Assembly (NCBI RefSeq): GCF_900141865.1
Contig: NZ_FQYW01000008.1
Span: 1-64,000 of the forward strand
Origin: Anaerovibrio lipolyticus DSM 3074
Lineage (GTDB): Bacteria > Bacillota > Negativicutes > Selenomonadales > Selenomonadaceae
Length of the DNA stretch: 64,000 nt
Direction: 5' to 3'
Shown: positions 51,911-59,901 of the stretch, piece after piece
Layout: each line of letters opens with the position of its first letter
Position numbering within the stretch: position 1 is the stretch's first letter
The notes under the pieces: generated by a model
Seen by the model: only the letters and a program-made list of their open reading frames with translations
Told to the model about the DNA's origin: nothing
Databases searched by the model: none
Program-made: the position numbers and the translations under genes

Positions 51911-52723
51911 ATGGATGATAATATGTCGCAGGAGCAGCAGCTTGATTTTTTGATTAGTAGTTTTCTGGAAGAAAGTGGAGAATATCATGGTGCTCAAATC
52001 CCTGAAAGTTTACCAGAAAAGCGGCGTATCTTGCGCTCCCTCATGAATATCCGCATACCGGGGAAAATGAATGATAAAGTGCAGGTTGTGCAAGATTCCT
52101 ATTTACAGTCACGCATCGAGGCCAACGGCGTGGTACGACTGGCAGATATCCCTATTATTAAGGATAATATTTCCATTTGGCAGGGTGATATAACCCGTTT
52201 AGCAGTGGATGCCATTGTCAATGCGGCCAATTCTCAGATGCTGGGGTGCTTTATACCTATGCACACCTGTATTGATAACTGCATTCATACCTTTGCGGGA
52301 GTCCAGCTCAGGTGGGAATGTCACAATAAAATGATTCAGTTGAGAAAGAAGTATGGCAAGGATTACGAACAACCCACGGCAGTGCCTATGTTGACAGAAG
52401 CCTACAATCTTCCAGCTAAAAAAGTAATACATATTGTGGGACCCATCGTGCAGGAGAATCTTAATCCAGCTTTGGAGACGGATTTGGCTTCCTGTTATTG
52501 GAACACACTGGAAATGTGCAGGGAAAATGGGTTAAAGAGTGTGGCCTTTTGTTGTATATCTACCGGTGTATTTCATTTTCCGAACAAGCGGGCGGCAGAA
52601 ATAGCTGTTGCAACTATAAATAAATGGTTTTTTGAGAATAACTATCGTATGGAAAGAGTTATTTTCAATGTATTTAAGGATGAGGACAGGAGATATTATG
52701 AAGAAATCTTGGACGCTTCCTGA
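51911..52723 (+). CDS. Macrodomain protein-ADP-ribose hydrolase
   Basis: A 270-aa protein. After a helical N-terminal region (about 1-85) comes a macrodomain: IWQGDITRLAVDAIVNAANS, LGCFIPMHTCIDNCIHTFAG (with Cys/His typical of zinc-dependent macrodomains) and CISTGVFHFPNKRAA. Zinc macrodomains linked to class-M sirtuins remove ADP-ribose from modified proteins. ATG 51911 follows AAGGAG; an upstream start (51854) lacks one. The sirtuin gene overlaps its last 26 bases, so the two act as one operon for adding and removing ADP-ribose. Confidence 0.88.
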   Translation: MDDNMSQEQQLDFLISSFLEESGEYHGAQIPESLPEKRRILRSLMNIRIPGKMNDKVQVVQDSYLQSRIEANGVVRLADIPIIKDNISIWQGDITRLAVDAIVNAANSQMLGCFIPMHTCIDNCIHTFAGVQLRWECHNKMIQLRKKYGKDYEQPTAVPMLTEAYNLPAKKVIHIVGPIVQENLNPALETDLASCYWNTLEMCRENGLKSVAFCCISTGVFHFPNKRAAEIAVATINKWFFENNYRMERVIFNVFKDEDRRYYEEILDAS

Positions 52724-53597
52724 GAAAATTGAGCGATTGAAAACGGAAATAAAAAACACTCAGGCCATAGTAATAGGCGCAGGAGCTGGATTATCCACGG
52801 CAGCTGGGCTTACTTACAGCGGAGAGCGCTTTGAGAAATATTTTTGCGATTTTGCGAAACAATATGGTATCAATAATATTTATGCAGGGGGATTTTACCC
52901 TTTTCCGTCAGAGGAAATCAAATGGGCCTGGTGGGCACGGCATATCTATTTTAATCGCTACGTAGACCCGCCAAAGTCTGTGTACAAGGATTTACTGTCT
53001 TTGGTGGAGAATCAGGACTATTTCGTGCTGACCACCAATGTGGATCACCAGTTTCAGCGGGCGGGTTTTGACAAGAGCAGACTTTTTTATACCCAGGGAG
53101 ACTATGGCCTTTTTCAGAGTACAAATCCCTCTGATGAAAATACTTACGATAATGAAGAGTGGGTTATGACTGCCATGGAGGCCCAGGGGTTTGTGAAGGA
53201 TTCCAAAGGATTTTTCCAGATTCCTGTTGAAGGCAAGATTTCCATGCGACTTCCTTCTGAGTTAATACCAAAATGCCCGGATGATGGGTCGCCTGTTGTA
53301 ATGAATTTGCGTTCCGATGACACCTTTGTGGAGGATGCAGGCTGGCATAGGGCGGCTATTGCCTACAATCAATACATAAAAGTACATGAAAATAAACATG
53401 TTCTGTATTGGGAATTGGGAGTGGGGGCTAACACCCCGGGAATTATTAAGTTCCCATTTTGGGAAATGACCGCAGCCAATAAAAATGCCGTATATGCCTG
53501 CGTAAATTATGGTGAAGCCTTTTGCCCGGAGTCAATTTCTGAGCGAAGCATTTGTATTGATGGTGATATTGCTGAGATATTGCAGCGATTATTATAG
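52698..53597 (+). CDS. Class-M sirtuin (SirTM), ADP-ribosyltransferase
   Basis: A 299-aa sirtuin-fold protein: IVIGAGAGLSTAAGLTYSGE (NAD-binding, SirTM version), TTNVDHQFQRAGF and YTQGDYGLFQ. SirTMs transfer ADP-ribose to proteins, in studied cases to lipoylated GcvH-L. ATG 52698 has AGGAGAT upstream and lies within the macrodomain gene. The usual GcvH-L and lipoate-ligase partners are not next to it. It ends before a repeated-family terminator. Confidence 0.88.
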   Translation: MKKSWTLPEKIERLKTEIKNTQAIVIGAGAGLSTAAGLTYSGERFEKYFCDFAKQYGINNIYAGGFYPFPSEEIKWAWWARHIYFNRYVDPPKSVYKDLLSLVENQDYFVLTTNVDHQFQRAGFDKSRLFYTQGDYGLFQSTNPSDENTYDNEEWVMTAMEAQGFVKDSKGFFQIPVEGKISMRLPSELIPKCPDDGSPVVMNLRSDDTFVEDAGWHRAAIAYNQYIKVHENKHVLYWELGVGANTPGIIKFPFWEMTAANKNAVYACVNYGEAFCPESISERSICIDGDIAEILQRLL

Positions 53598-53610
53598 AAT
53601 GTGCAATTAA

Positions 53611-53655
53611 AAAGGACAGCAATCTCAAATAAGAGACGGCTGTCCTTGTTTTTAT
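53611..53655. terminator. Repeated-family hairpin terminator, convergent with hcp
   Basis: AAGGACAGC pairs with GCTGTCCTT, with inner TCTC/GAGA, followed by GTTTTTAT. Third close copy of the family; it overlaps the hcp stop. Confidence 0.85.
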
Positions 53656-55250
53656 TTACCTAGCAGATCTGCCAAATCCTGTTCAGGAGTGGTAATTGGT
53701 GCAATACCATAATTTTCTACCAAGAAATTAAGAATATTAGGGGAAACAAAGGCTGGAAGGGAAGGGCCCAGCTTGATATTCTTGATGCCAAGGTGGAGCA
53801 GGGTAAGGAGAATGCATACTGCTTTCTGCTCGTACCAAGAAAGGACGAAGGAGAGTGGCAATTCGTTTACACTGCAGTTAAAGGCTTTTGCAAGGGCAAC
53901 AGCCACCTGAATGGCTCCGTAGGCATCGTTGCACTGGCCCATATCCATAAGGCGTGGAAGTCCTCCAATTTCACCGAGGTTCAGGTCATTGAAGCGATAT
54001 TTGCCGCAGGCCAAGGTTAAAACAATGCTGTTCTTTGGAGTCTGCTTGACAAATTCAGTGTAGTAATTTCTGCCAGGCTTGGCACCATCACAGCCAGCCA
54101 CAAGGAAGAAATGCTTAAGGGCGCCGGATTTTACGGCCTCTACCACAGTACCTGCGTGGGAAAGAATTGCAGCATGGCCAAAGCCAGTGGTTACCTCTGT
54201 TCCACCATTTATGCCAGTGAATTCGGTATCGTTAGCAAAGCCGCCCAGAGCCAATGCTTTTTTTATTACAGGGCTAAAATCCTTGTTATCATCAATATGA
54301 ACTGCCCCAGGGAATGCAACCACCTCGGTGGTAAATACCCTGTCCTCATAGCTCTTTCTAGGTGGCATAAGGCAGTTGGTGGTGTAAAGAATAGGTGCAG
54401 GGAGGTTATCAAATTCCTTCTGCTGGTTCTGCCATGCGGTACCGAAGTTGCCCTTGAGATGAGAGAACTTTTTAAGCTGTGGATAGGCATGGGCTGGCAG
54501 CATTTCACCATGGGTGTATATATTAATGCCCTTGCCATCAGTCTGCTCCAATAAAAGCTGCAAATCCTTTAAATCATGGCCTGTAACCACGATGAAAGGC
54601 CCCTTTTCCACTGTAAGTGAAACAGTGGTAGGCTCTGGTGAACCATAGGTTTCAGTGTTGGCTTTATCGAGAAGGGCCATACACTTAAAGTTAATTTCAC
54701 CAACCTTTAAAACAACTGGCAGCAGAGTATCCTGATCTTCGCCGTAGCCAATCATAAAGAGAGCCTCGCAGAAGAACTTATTTACTTCTTCATCAGTGTA
54801 TCCCAGCACATTGGCATGATAAGCGTAGGCTGCCATGCCACGAATACCAAATAAAATCAGGGACTTCAGAGAGCGGATATCTTCATTGGCAGTCCACAGA
54901 TCATCCATGTTGAATTCACTGTTCTTGCCGCATGGTGATGCACAGCTGCCACAATCTGGGGCGAGAGTCTGCTCAAGCTTGCGAACCTTGGCAATCATTT
55001 TTTCAAGTGATTCGTTGTCAAAGCTCACATTGGTAATTGTGGTAAACAGTCCCTCAATTATAGTATTGTAAACCTCTTGGGTGCCCTCACCATTGCTGTC
55101 AACGGCTCTGGCCAAGCCAATCAGGGCACCAGTCAGCTCATCCTGTAGCTTTGCTGTATCAGATTTCTTGCCGCATACGCCAGATTTTCCAGTGCAACCG
55201 ATACATCCTGCGGTCTGCTCACACTGAAAACAAAACATTTCATTGCTCAT
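53652..55250 (-). CDS. hcp: Hydroxylamine reductase / hybrid cluster protein
   Basis: Hcp reduces nitric oxide (and hydroxylamine) and protects anaerobes from nitrosative stress. The N-terminal cluster motif is MFCFQCEQTAGCIGCTGKSG with further Cys (VCGKK). Hybrid-cluster ligands follow in VTGHDLKDLQ, LYTTNCLMPP, LVAGCDGAKPGRNYYTEF and LACGKYRFND. The 532-aa length fits the shorter class of Hcp. ATG 55250 has AGGGGG upstream; an ATG at 55292 does not. A perfect 18-bp palindrome, ATGTTGTAATTACAACAT, lies 95 bases upstream and shares the TTGTAA half-site of the Rrf2 sites. Confidence 0.95.
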   Translation of the reverse strand: MSNEMFCFQCEQTAGCIGCTGKSGVCGKKSDTAKLQDELTGALIGLARAVDSNGEGTQEVYNTIIEGLFTTITNVSFDNESLEKMIAKVRKLEQTLAPDCGSCASPCGKNSEFNMDDLWTANEDIRSLKSLILFGIRGMAAYAYHANVLGYTDEEVNKFFCEALFMIGYGEDQDTLLPVVLKVGEINFKCMALLDKANTETYGSPEPTTVSLTVEKGPFIVVTGHDLKDLQLLLEQTDGKGINIYTHGEMLPAHAYPQLKKFSHLKGNFGTAWQNQQKEFDNLPAPILYTTNCLMPPRKSYEDRVFTTEVVAFPGAVHIDDNKDFSPVIKKALALGGFANDTEFTGINGGTEVTTGFGHAAILSHAGTVVEAVKSGALKHFFLVAGCDGAKPGRNYYTEFVKQTPKNSIVLTLACGKYRFNDLNLGEIGGLPRLMDMGQCNDAYGAIQVAVALAKAFNCSVNELPLSFVLSWYEQKAVCILLTLLHLGIKNIKLGPSLPAFVSPNILNFLVENYGIAPITTPEQDLADLLGK

Positions 55251-55344
55251 AATTATAATCCCCCTTATTAATACACACATAATAGTTTTCATATTGTTTG
55301 ATTTGCTTTTGTGTGTTTAATATAACATAGTAAATCTAACCTGT

Positions 55345-55362
55345 ATGTTGTAATTACAACAT
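55345..55362. promoter_or_regulatory. 18-bp palindrome upstream of hcp
   Basis: ATGTTGTAATTACAACAT is fully palindromic. The half-site TGTTGTAA recurs in the MBL operator at 51777, but here the halves touch without a spacer. Confidence 0.65.
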
Positions 55363-55375
55363 TTATAGAAAAGAA

Positions 55376-55424
55376 AAACCACAGAGAAGATTGGCGGTGT
55401 TATGACCAATCTTCTCTGTGGTTT
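55376..55424 (-). terminator. Terminator of the flagellin gene
   Basis: AAACCACAGAGAAGATTGG and CCAATCTTCTCTGTGGTTT are perfectly complementary (19 bp) around an 11-base loop; on the minus strand it is followed by TTTTCTTTTC. Confidence 0.9.
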
Positions 55425-55467
55425 GGATAATTTTGAATGTGTGTACGCCAATTAGTCACTTTACAAA

Positions 55468-56331
55468 TTAACTAAGCAAATTGTAGGCAGCGTTAGGGTT
55501 ATGCGTGTACAGCTCACCCAGGGAACCTACTTCTTTACTGAGGGCTTGCATACCCTGTTTTACGGCCCAGAGGGCAACCTGGCTTTGGGCATTGGCGCTG
55601 GCGTTGTTTACGGATTCAGCGGCAATGTCGGTATCATCAAGGGTAGATACCGCCTCATAGAGATTTTCTTCCATGGTGGTGTAGTTGGCAGATTGATATT
55701 CCAGACCCTTTTGGGCGGCACCAATGCTGGTAGCCTGGTCAAGGGCAGTGTTTAAAGCAGTGTCAACTGTATCAATTGCGGTGCCTAAATCAGACAAATC
55801 TCCTAGTGTGATGTTGCTGTTACCTTCACTGTCTGTAAGCCCAAGGCCGGCGGTACTCATATCGCCAAGATTAATGGTTTCATAGCCATTGTCACTGGAC
55901 ACCTGAATAGACTGACTGCCGTCCAGAAGGCTTTGCCCGTTATAGGTAATCTGGGCGTTGGAATCAATCTGGGAAAGGGTTTGATTTACTGATTCCTGCA
56001 GGGCGGCAACATCAGAATTGCTGTTGGTACCATTGGCGGCACTTATCAGTGTCTGCTTTAGAGATGACAGGGAATTTATGGTGTTGTTTACAGCCCCGGC
56101 AGCCACATTTAGCATGGCATTGGTCGTTTGGGTATTGCTGTTGGACTGTGTTACACTGCCAATATTGTTATATATCCGTTGCACAATGGCGTATTCTGAA
56201 GCACCATTGGCTGGGCTATAATATTTTGTTCCTGTTGCAATTCGTTTTATGCTTTCTGCCTGTGAGCTTTGGGCCCGGTTTAAATCATTTAAAGAGGAAT
56301 TGATTACACTCATTACATTGCCAATACTCAT
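55468..56331 (-). CDS. Flagellin
   Basis: Flagellar filament protein of 287 aa. The N-terminal D0/D1 region (SSLNDLNRAQSSQAESIKRI then ATGTKYYSPANGAS) and C-terminal D1/D0 (ESVNNASANAQSQVALWAVK) are both present with a small central part, so it is a short flagellin with little surface domain. GGGAG precedes ATG 56331. The gene is alone, with no other flagellar genes nearby, and has its own strong terminator. A possible sigma-28 promoter lies upstream. Confidence 0.85.
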   Translation of the reverse strand: MSIGNVMSVINSSLNDLNRAQSSQAESIKRIATGTKYYSPANGASEYAIVQRIYNNIGSVTQSNSNTQTTNAMLNVAAGAVNNTINSLSSLKQTLISAANGTNSNSDVAALQESVNQTLSQIDSNAQITYNGQSLLDGSQSIQVSSDNGYETINLGDMSTAGLGLTDSEGNSNITLGDLSDLGTAIDTVDTALNTALDQATSIGAAQKGLEYQSANYTTMEENLYEAVSTLDDTDIAAESVNNASANAQSQVALWAVKQGMQALSKEVGSLGELYTHNPNAAYNLLS

Positions 56332-56376
56332 TTTTTTGCTCCCATCTTTTTCTAATCTAAATTTAATGGGCTCATT

Positions 56377-56401
56377 ATATTGGCTAAATATAAATTTTTT
56401 A
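56377..56401 (-). promoter_or_regulatory. Possible sigma-28 promoter of flagellin
   Basis: Reading the minus strand, TAAA is followed by a 13-base gap and GCCAATAT, against the sigma-28 consensus TAAA-N15-GCCGATAA. The spacer is short and two bases differ. Confidence 0.3.
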
Positions 56402-56546
56402 TAAACTGGAAATTAAGAAATGATAAATAGTTGATATTGACATTCTCCATTTTAAGAAAAGTTTAACATTATGCCTTCTTTGTTTAATGTATATTTAGAT
56501 TTATGCTCTATTATGTGTTCATGAAAATCAAAGGAGGCATATTATT

Positions 56547-58019
56547 ATGAAGAAATCAAAAATATTGGCCTGTATGTTGGTCACCACAATAGCCATTGGC
56601 GGTTACGGAACTATTAATTCTGCTTATGCGGCAAATGCTGATAATACACAGGTTATCTTGGCTTCAGATCAGGACAGACCGGCTGGTCCACCACCTGATG
56701 GGAAACCACCTATGGGGCCGCCACCTACAGGTTTTGTCCCTCACGGGGCACCGCCAAATGGAGCTCCACCTAATGGAATGCCAGGGGGATTTGGTGGCCC
56801 CGGCAGTATGTCAGAAGTGAAGTATTCAGCTTCTACAGAAATTACCTCTGCCACTAGCCAAAACGATAAAACCTATTCAAGTGATACAGCGGAGAAGAGT
56901 GCTTTAATCATAAGCACTGCTGATAATGTAAATATTACTAATCCTACAATAACAAAAGCCGGTGATTCCGATGGACGGGATAACTGTAGTTTTTATGGAC
57001 AGAATGCCACTGTGCTGGTAAAAGGTGGCTCTACTACCACCATTACTGGTGGTACCATCACCTCCAATGCTTCCGGTGCCAATGGAGTATTTTCCTATGG
57101 TGGTAACGGTGGACAAAATAGTGCAGAAGGCGACGGCACCAAGGTTATTATCAGGGATACAAAAATAACTACTTCTGGTGGTGGGTCTGGCGGTATTATG
57201 ACTACAGGAGGCGGTATTACAGAAGCCTACAATCTTCATATCATTACCAATGGTCAATCTTCTGCCCCAATCAGAAGTGATAGAGGAGGCGGAAAGGTTC
57301 TAGTTGATGGTGGTACCTATGTATCCCATGGCATGGGTTCACCTACTATTTATTCCACTGCGGATATTACCGTGTCCAATGCAACTCTGGAGTCCACCAT
57401 GTCTGAGGGAGTATGTATTGAGGGGTTAAATTCCATCACTTTGAATAATTGTGATATGACTGCCAACAATAGGGGCTGTAATGCCAATGCAACCTTTAAT
57501 GATATGATTATGATTTATCAGTCATTCTCCGGGGATGCGGACAGCGGTACTTCATTCTTTAATGTAAATGGTGGTAGTCTGACCAACAAAAATGGTCATG
57601 TATTCCATGTTACAAATACCAATGGGGTTATAAATCTTGATGGAGTTAAGATTATAAACCAGGATGAAAATAATGTTCTTATGTCCGTATGTGATGATGG
57701 TTGGAGCGGTGGCTCAAATATTGCAACTGTGAATGCTGCCAATCAGAAGCTGGATGGAAATATTTTGGTTGGTGAAAATTCTAAGCTGACCTTAAATATT
57801 AAGGATAATTCTATATTTACCGGCGCAATAAGTGGTAATATTACCAATGTTAAGGGCGAAACGGTTTCCACTAATGTGGGAAATGTGGCAGTTTCTTTGG
57901 ATAACACCAGTAAGTGGATTCTGACAGATGATACAAATATTTCCAGCTTCACAGGGAATCTTAGCCAGATAACCACTAATGGGCACAGCCTTTATGTAGA
58001 TGGCGTCAAAGTTCTGTAA
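56547..58019 (+). CDS. Secreted parallel beta-helix protein with proline-rich N-terminus
   Basis: A 490-aa exported protein: signal peptide (AYAANA site near residue 30), then a Pro/Gly-rich stretch of about 50 residues (PPPDGKPPMGPPPTGF and PPNGAPPNGMPGG). About 400 residues of Thr/Asn/Gly-rich repeats follow, typical of right-handed beta-helices (adhesin or pectate-lyase-like): TTTITGGTITSNASGANGVF, ITLNNCDMTANN. There is no catalytic motif, membrane anchor or autotransporter barrel. AGGAGG precedes the ATG. It is probably a cell-surface or secreted adhesive protein. Confidence 0.7.
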   Translation: MKKSKILACMLVTTIAIGGYGTINSAYAANADNTQVILASDQDRPAGPPPDGKPPMGPPPTGFVPHGAPPNGAPPNGMPGGFGGPGSMSEVKYSASTEITSATSQNDKTYSSDTAEKSALIISTADNVNITNPTITKAGDSDGRDNCSFYGQNATVLVKGGSTTTITGGTITSNASGANGVFSYGGNGGQNSAEGDGTKVIIRDTKITTSGGGSGGIMTTGGGITEAYNLHIITNGQSSAPIRSDRGGGKVLVDGGTYVSHGMGSPTIYSTADITVSNATLESTMSEGVCIEGLNSITLNNCDMTANNRGCNANATFNDMIMIYQSFSGDADSGTSFFNVNGGSLTNKNGHVFHVTNTNGVINLDGVKIINQDENNVLMSVCDDGWSGGSNIATVNAANQKLDGNILVGENSKLTLNIKDNSIFTGAISGNITNVKGETVSTNVGNVAVSLDNTSKWILTDDTNISSFTGNLSQITTNGHSLYVDGVKVL

Positions 58020-58079
58020 ATTTGGATAATTAAAATATAATCAAGATTATAATAATCGTGATTATATAAACTGGATATT

Positions 58080-58424
58080 TTACAAATTACCCTCTCCCCA
58101 TTTTTTCAATTCAAGAAGAATGGGGATGAGGGTTTTCGTTTTTTCTGTAAGATTATATTCAACCCTTACAGGCATTTCATCGTACTGCTTTCTTTCCACC
58201 AGACCGTCGGCCTCCAGCTCTTTCAGGGAATTGGCAAGCATGGTGTTGGTAATGCCGTGAATGGAGCGTCTGAGCTCCCCATAGCGCACGATTTCATTTC
58301 GGTCAATAACGCAAAGTATCATTATTTTCCATTTGCCCCCCACGGTGTCAATAACCCGCTTCAGACCGCAATCTTTTCCGGCAATATCGTCACATAATGG
58401 TTCTCTGTTTTCGTTTTTCTTCAT
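58080..58424 (-). CDS. HxlR-family transcription regulator
   Basis: A 114-aa winged-helix protein: GKDCGLKRVIDTVGGKWKIM (conserved Cys and W-K-I), YGELRRSIHGITNTMLANSL and VEYNLTEKTKTLIPIL. HxlR regulators often sense electrophiles or redox state through that Cys. It is divergent from the thioredoxin and reductase genes, which it may control (inference). Its own upstream region is AT-rich with no clear operator. Confidence 0.85.
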   Translation of the reverse strand: MKKNENREPLCDDIAGKDCGLKRVIDTVGGKWKIMILCVIDRNEIVRYGELRRSIHGITNTMLANSLKELEADGLVERKQYDEMPVRVEYNLTEKTKTLIPILLELKKWGEGNL

Positions 58425-58588
58425 GGTATCATTTTCCTTACTAGATAAATAAAAACTGCGTACTTGATATATTTTTTATACCACATATAATATAACTATC
58501 AGCTGATAAATGCAACATAATTAGAGTTAAAGATAACTAATAATTTATTATGATGAAAGGCATCCAGCAGGATGAAGTGGTGAATATT

Positions 58589-58906
58589 ATGGAATACAAG
58601 TTTACTAAGGATAACTTTGACGCAGAGGTATTGAACAGCGATGTACCAGTGCTCATTGATTTTTATGCAGATTGGTGCGGCCCTTGTCAGATGATGGGAC
58701 CGGTGGTGAAGGAGCTGGCCTCAGAGTATGACGGCAAGGTAAAGATTGGCAAGGTCAATGTGGATCAGCAGCCGGAGCTTGCCAGTAAGTACGGCGTAAG
58801 GAGTATTCCGTATTTCGCATTTATTAAAGAAGGCAATCTCTGTGATGATATAACGGGTTCAGTTCCAAAATCCAGACTTGTCAGCAAGTTAGAGGCAATG
58901 GTATAA
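58589..58906 (+). CDS. trxA: Thioredoxin
   Basis: A 105-aa thioredoxin with the WCGPC active site (FYADWCGPCQMMGPV), the cis-Pro in RSIPYFAFIKEG and typical length. It reduces disulfides in cytoplasmic proteins. ATG 58589 fits the family's usual start (EYKFTKDNFDAEVLNSD). An upstream in-frame ATG at 58550 would add a 13-residue extension. It is followed 71 bases later by its probable reductase. Confidence 0.93.
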   Translation: MEYKFTKDNFDAEVLNSDVPVLIDFYADWCGPCQMMGPVVKELASEYDGKVKIGKVNVDQQPELASKYGVRSIPYFAFIKEGNLCDDITGSVPKSRLVSKLEAMV

Positions 58907-58977
58907 CTGAAAGTAAAGAATCTAAAAAGCAATAGAAGAAATGGAAGAATTTGCGCTTTAAAGGAGGTCCGGGAGAT

Positions 58978-59835
58978 ATGATATATGATGCAGCAATCGT
59001 TGGAAGCGGGCCGGCGGGGTTGTCGGCGGCTACTGTGCTAAAGGCAAGAGGAAAGAATATAATATGGTTTGGCCCTGAAGAAATGAGCTCCAAAATTGAA
59101 AAGGCTGAGAAAATCTCCAATTATCCCGGACTGGGTATTATCACCGGGCATGAGCTAAATGAGCATTTTCGTAAGCATATCAAGGAGTTGGATCTTGAGA
59201 TTACCAATAAATTTGTCTCAAAGATATCTGATTTTGGTGGTCATTTTACCTTATTGGCAGATAATGAGATGTATGAGGCCAAGACTGTGCTCCTGGCTGC
59301 TGGCATTGCTGTGGCAAAAGGCTTTGATGGGGAAAAGGAATATCTGGGAAGAGGCGTAAGCTACTGCGCCACATGTGACGGTATGTTTTACAAGGGAAAG
59401 ACTCTGGCAGTATATTGTGGCGACAAAAGCTTTATTCCTGAGGTTTCTTACCTTGCCAATATAGCTGAAAAGGTGTATCTGTTTTCCACCGATGGCAAAT
59501 TGAAAGCACCGGAAAATAATGTGGAGCTGGTTGACGGAAGACTGGCGAAAATATTGGGAGAGAAACGAGTAGAGATAGTAGAACTGAGTAATGGCGATCA
59601 AATTACCGTTGATGGTGTGTTTATTTTGCGCAACGCCATTCCACCAGAGGAGCTTCTGCCAGGGCTGGAGCTGGATGGCCCTCATGTTGCCGTGAACCGT
59701 CAGCTTCACACTAATATAGAGGGCTGTTTTGCGGCAGGGGACAACACAGGAAGACCGTACCAGATAGCCAAGGCCATAGGTGAGGGCAATGTCGCCGCCC
59801 ACGAGATATTAGAGCATCTTGCTAAAAATAAATAG
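58978..59835 (+). CDS. Thioredoxin reductase-like flavoprotein, probably ferredoxin-dependent
   Basis: A 285-aa flavoprotein with FAD motif IVGSGPAGLSAATVL, active-site CATCDG and C-terminal GCFAAGDNTGRPYQIAKAI. The NADPH domain is atypical: in place of GGGDSAxxE and HRRxxxR it reads YCGDKSFIPEVSYL and FSTDGKLKAP. Loss of both NADPH motifs is the mark of clostridial ferredoxin-dependent flavin thioredoxin reductases (FFTR). AAAGGAGGT precedes ATG 58978. It pairs with the thioredoxin gene upstream. A DDOR-like deeply divergent enzyme is the main alternative. Confidence 0.85.
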   Translation: MIYDAAIVGSGPAGLSAATVLKARGKNIIWFGPEEMSSKIEKAEKISNYPGLGIITGHELNEHFRKHIKELDLEITNKFVSKISDFGGHFTLLADNEMYEAKTVLLAAGIAVAKGFDGEKEYLGRGVSYCATCDGMFYKGKTLAVYCGDKSFIPEVSYLANIAEKVYLFSTDGKLKAPENNVELVDGRLAKILGEKRVEIVELSNGDQITVDGVFILRNAIPPEELLPGLELDGPHVAVNRQLHTNIEGCFAAGDNTGRPYQIAKAIGEGNVAAHEILEHLAKNK

Positions 59836-59846
59836 CCCACAAAAAG

Positions 59847-59886
59847 AACACCTATTGGGGAAAAGGAAATCCTCAATAGGTGTTTT
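59847..59886. terminator. Bidirectional terminator
   Basis: AACACCTATTGGGG pairs with CCTCAATAGGTGTT (one mismatch), flanked by A- and T-runs; it serves the reductase and the convergent AraC gene. Confidence 0.85.
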
Positions 59887-59901
59887 GAATTTGAGATCTT
59901 A

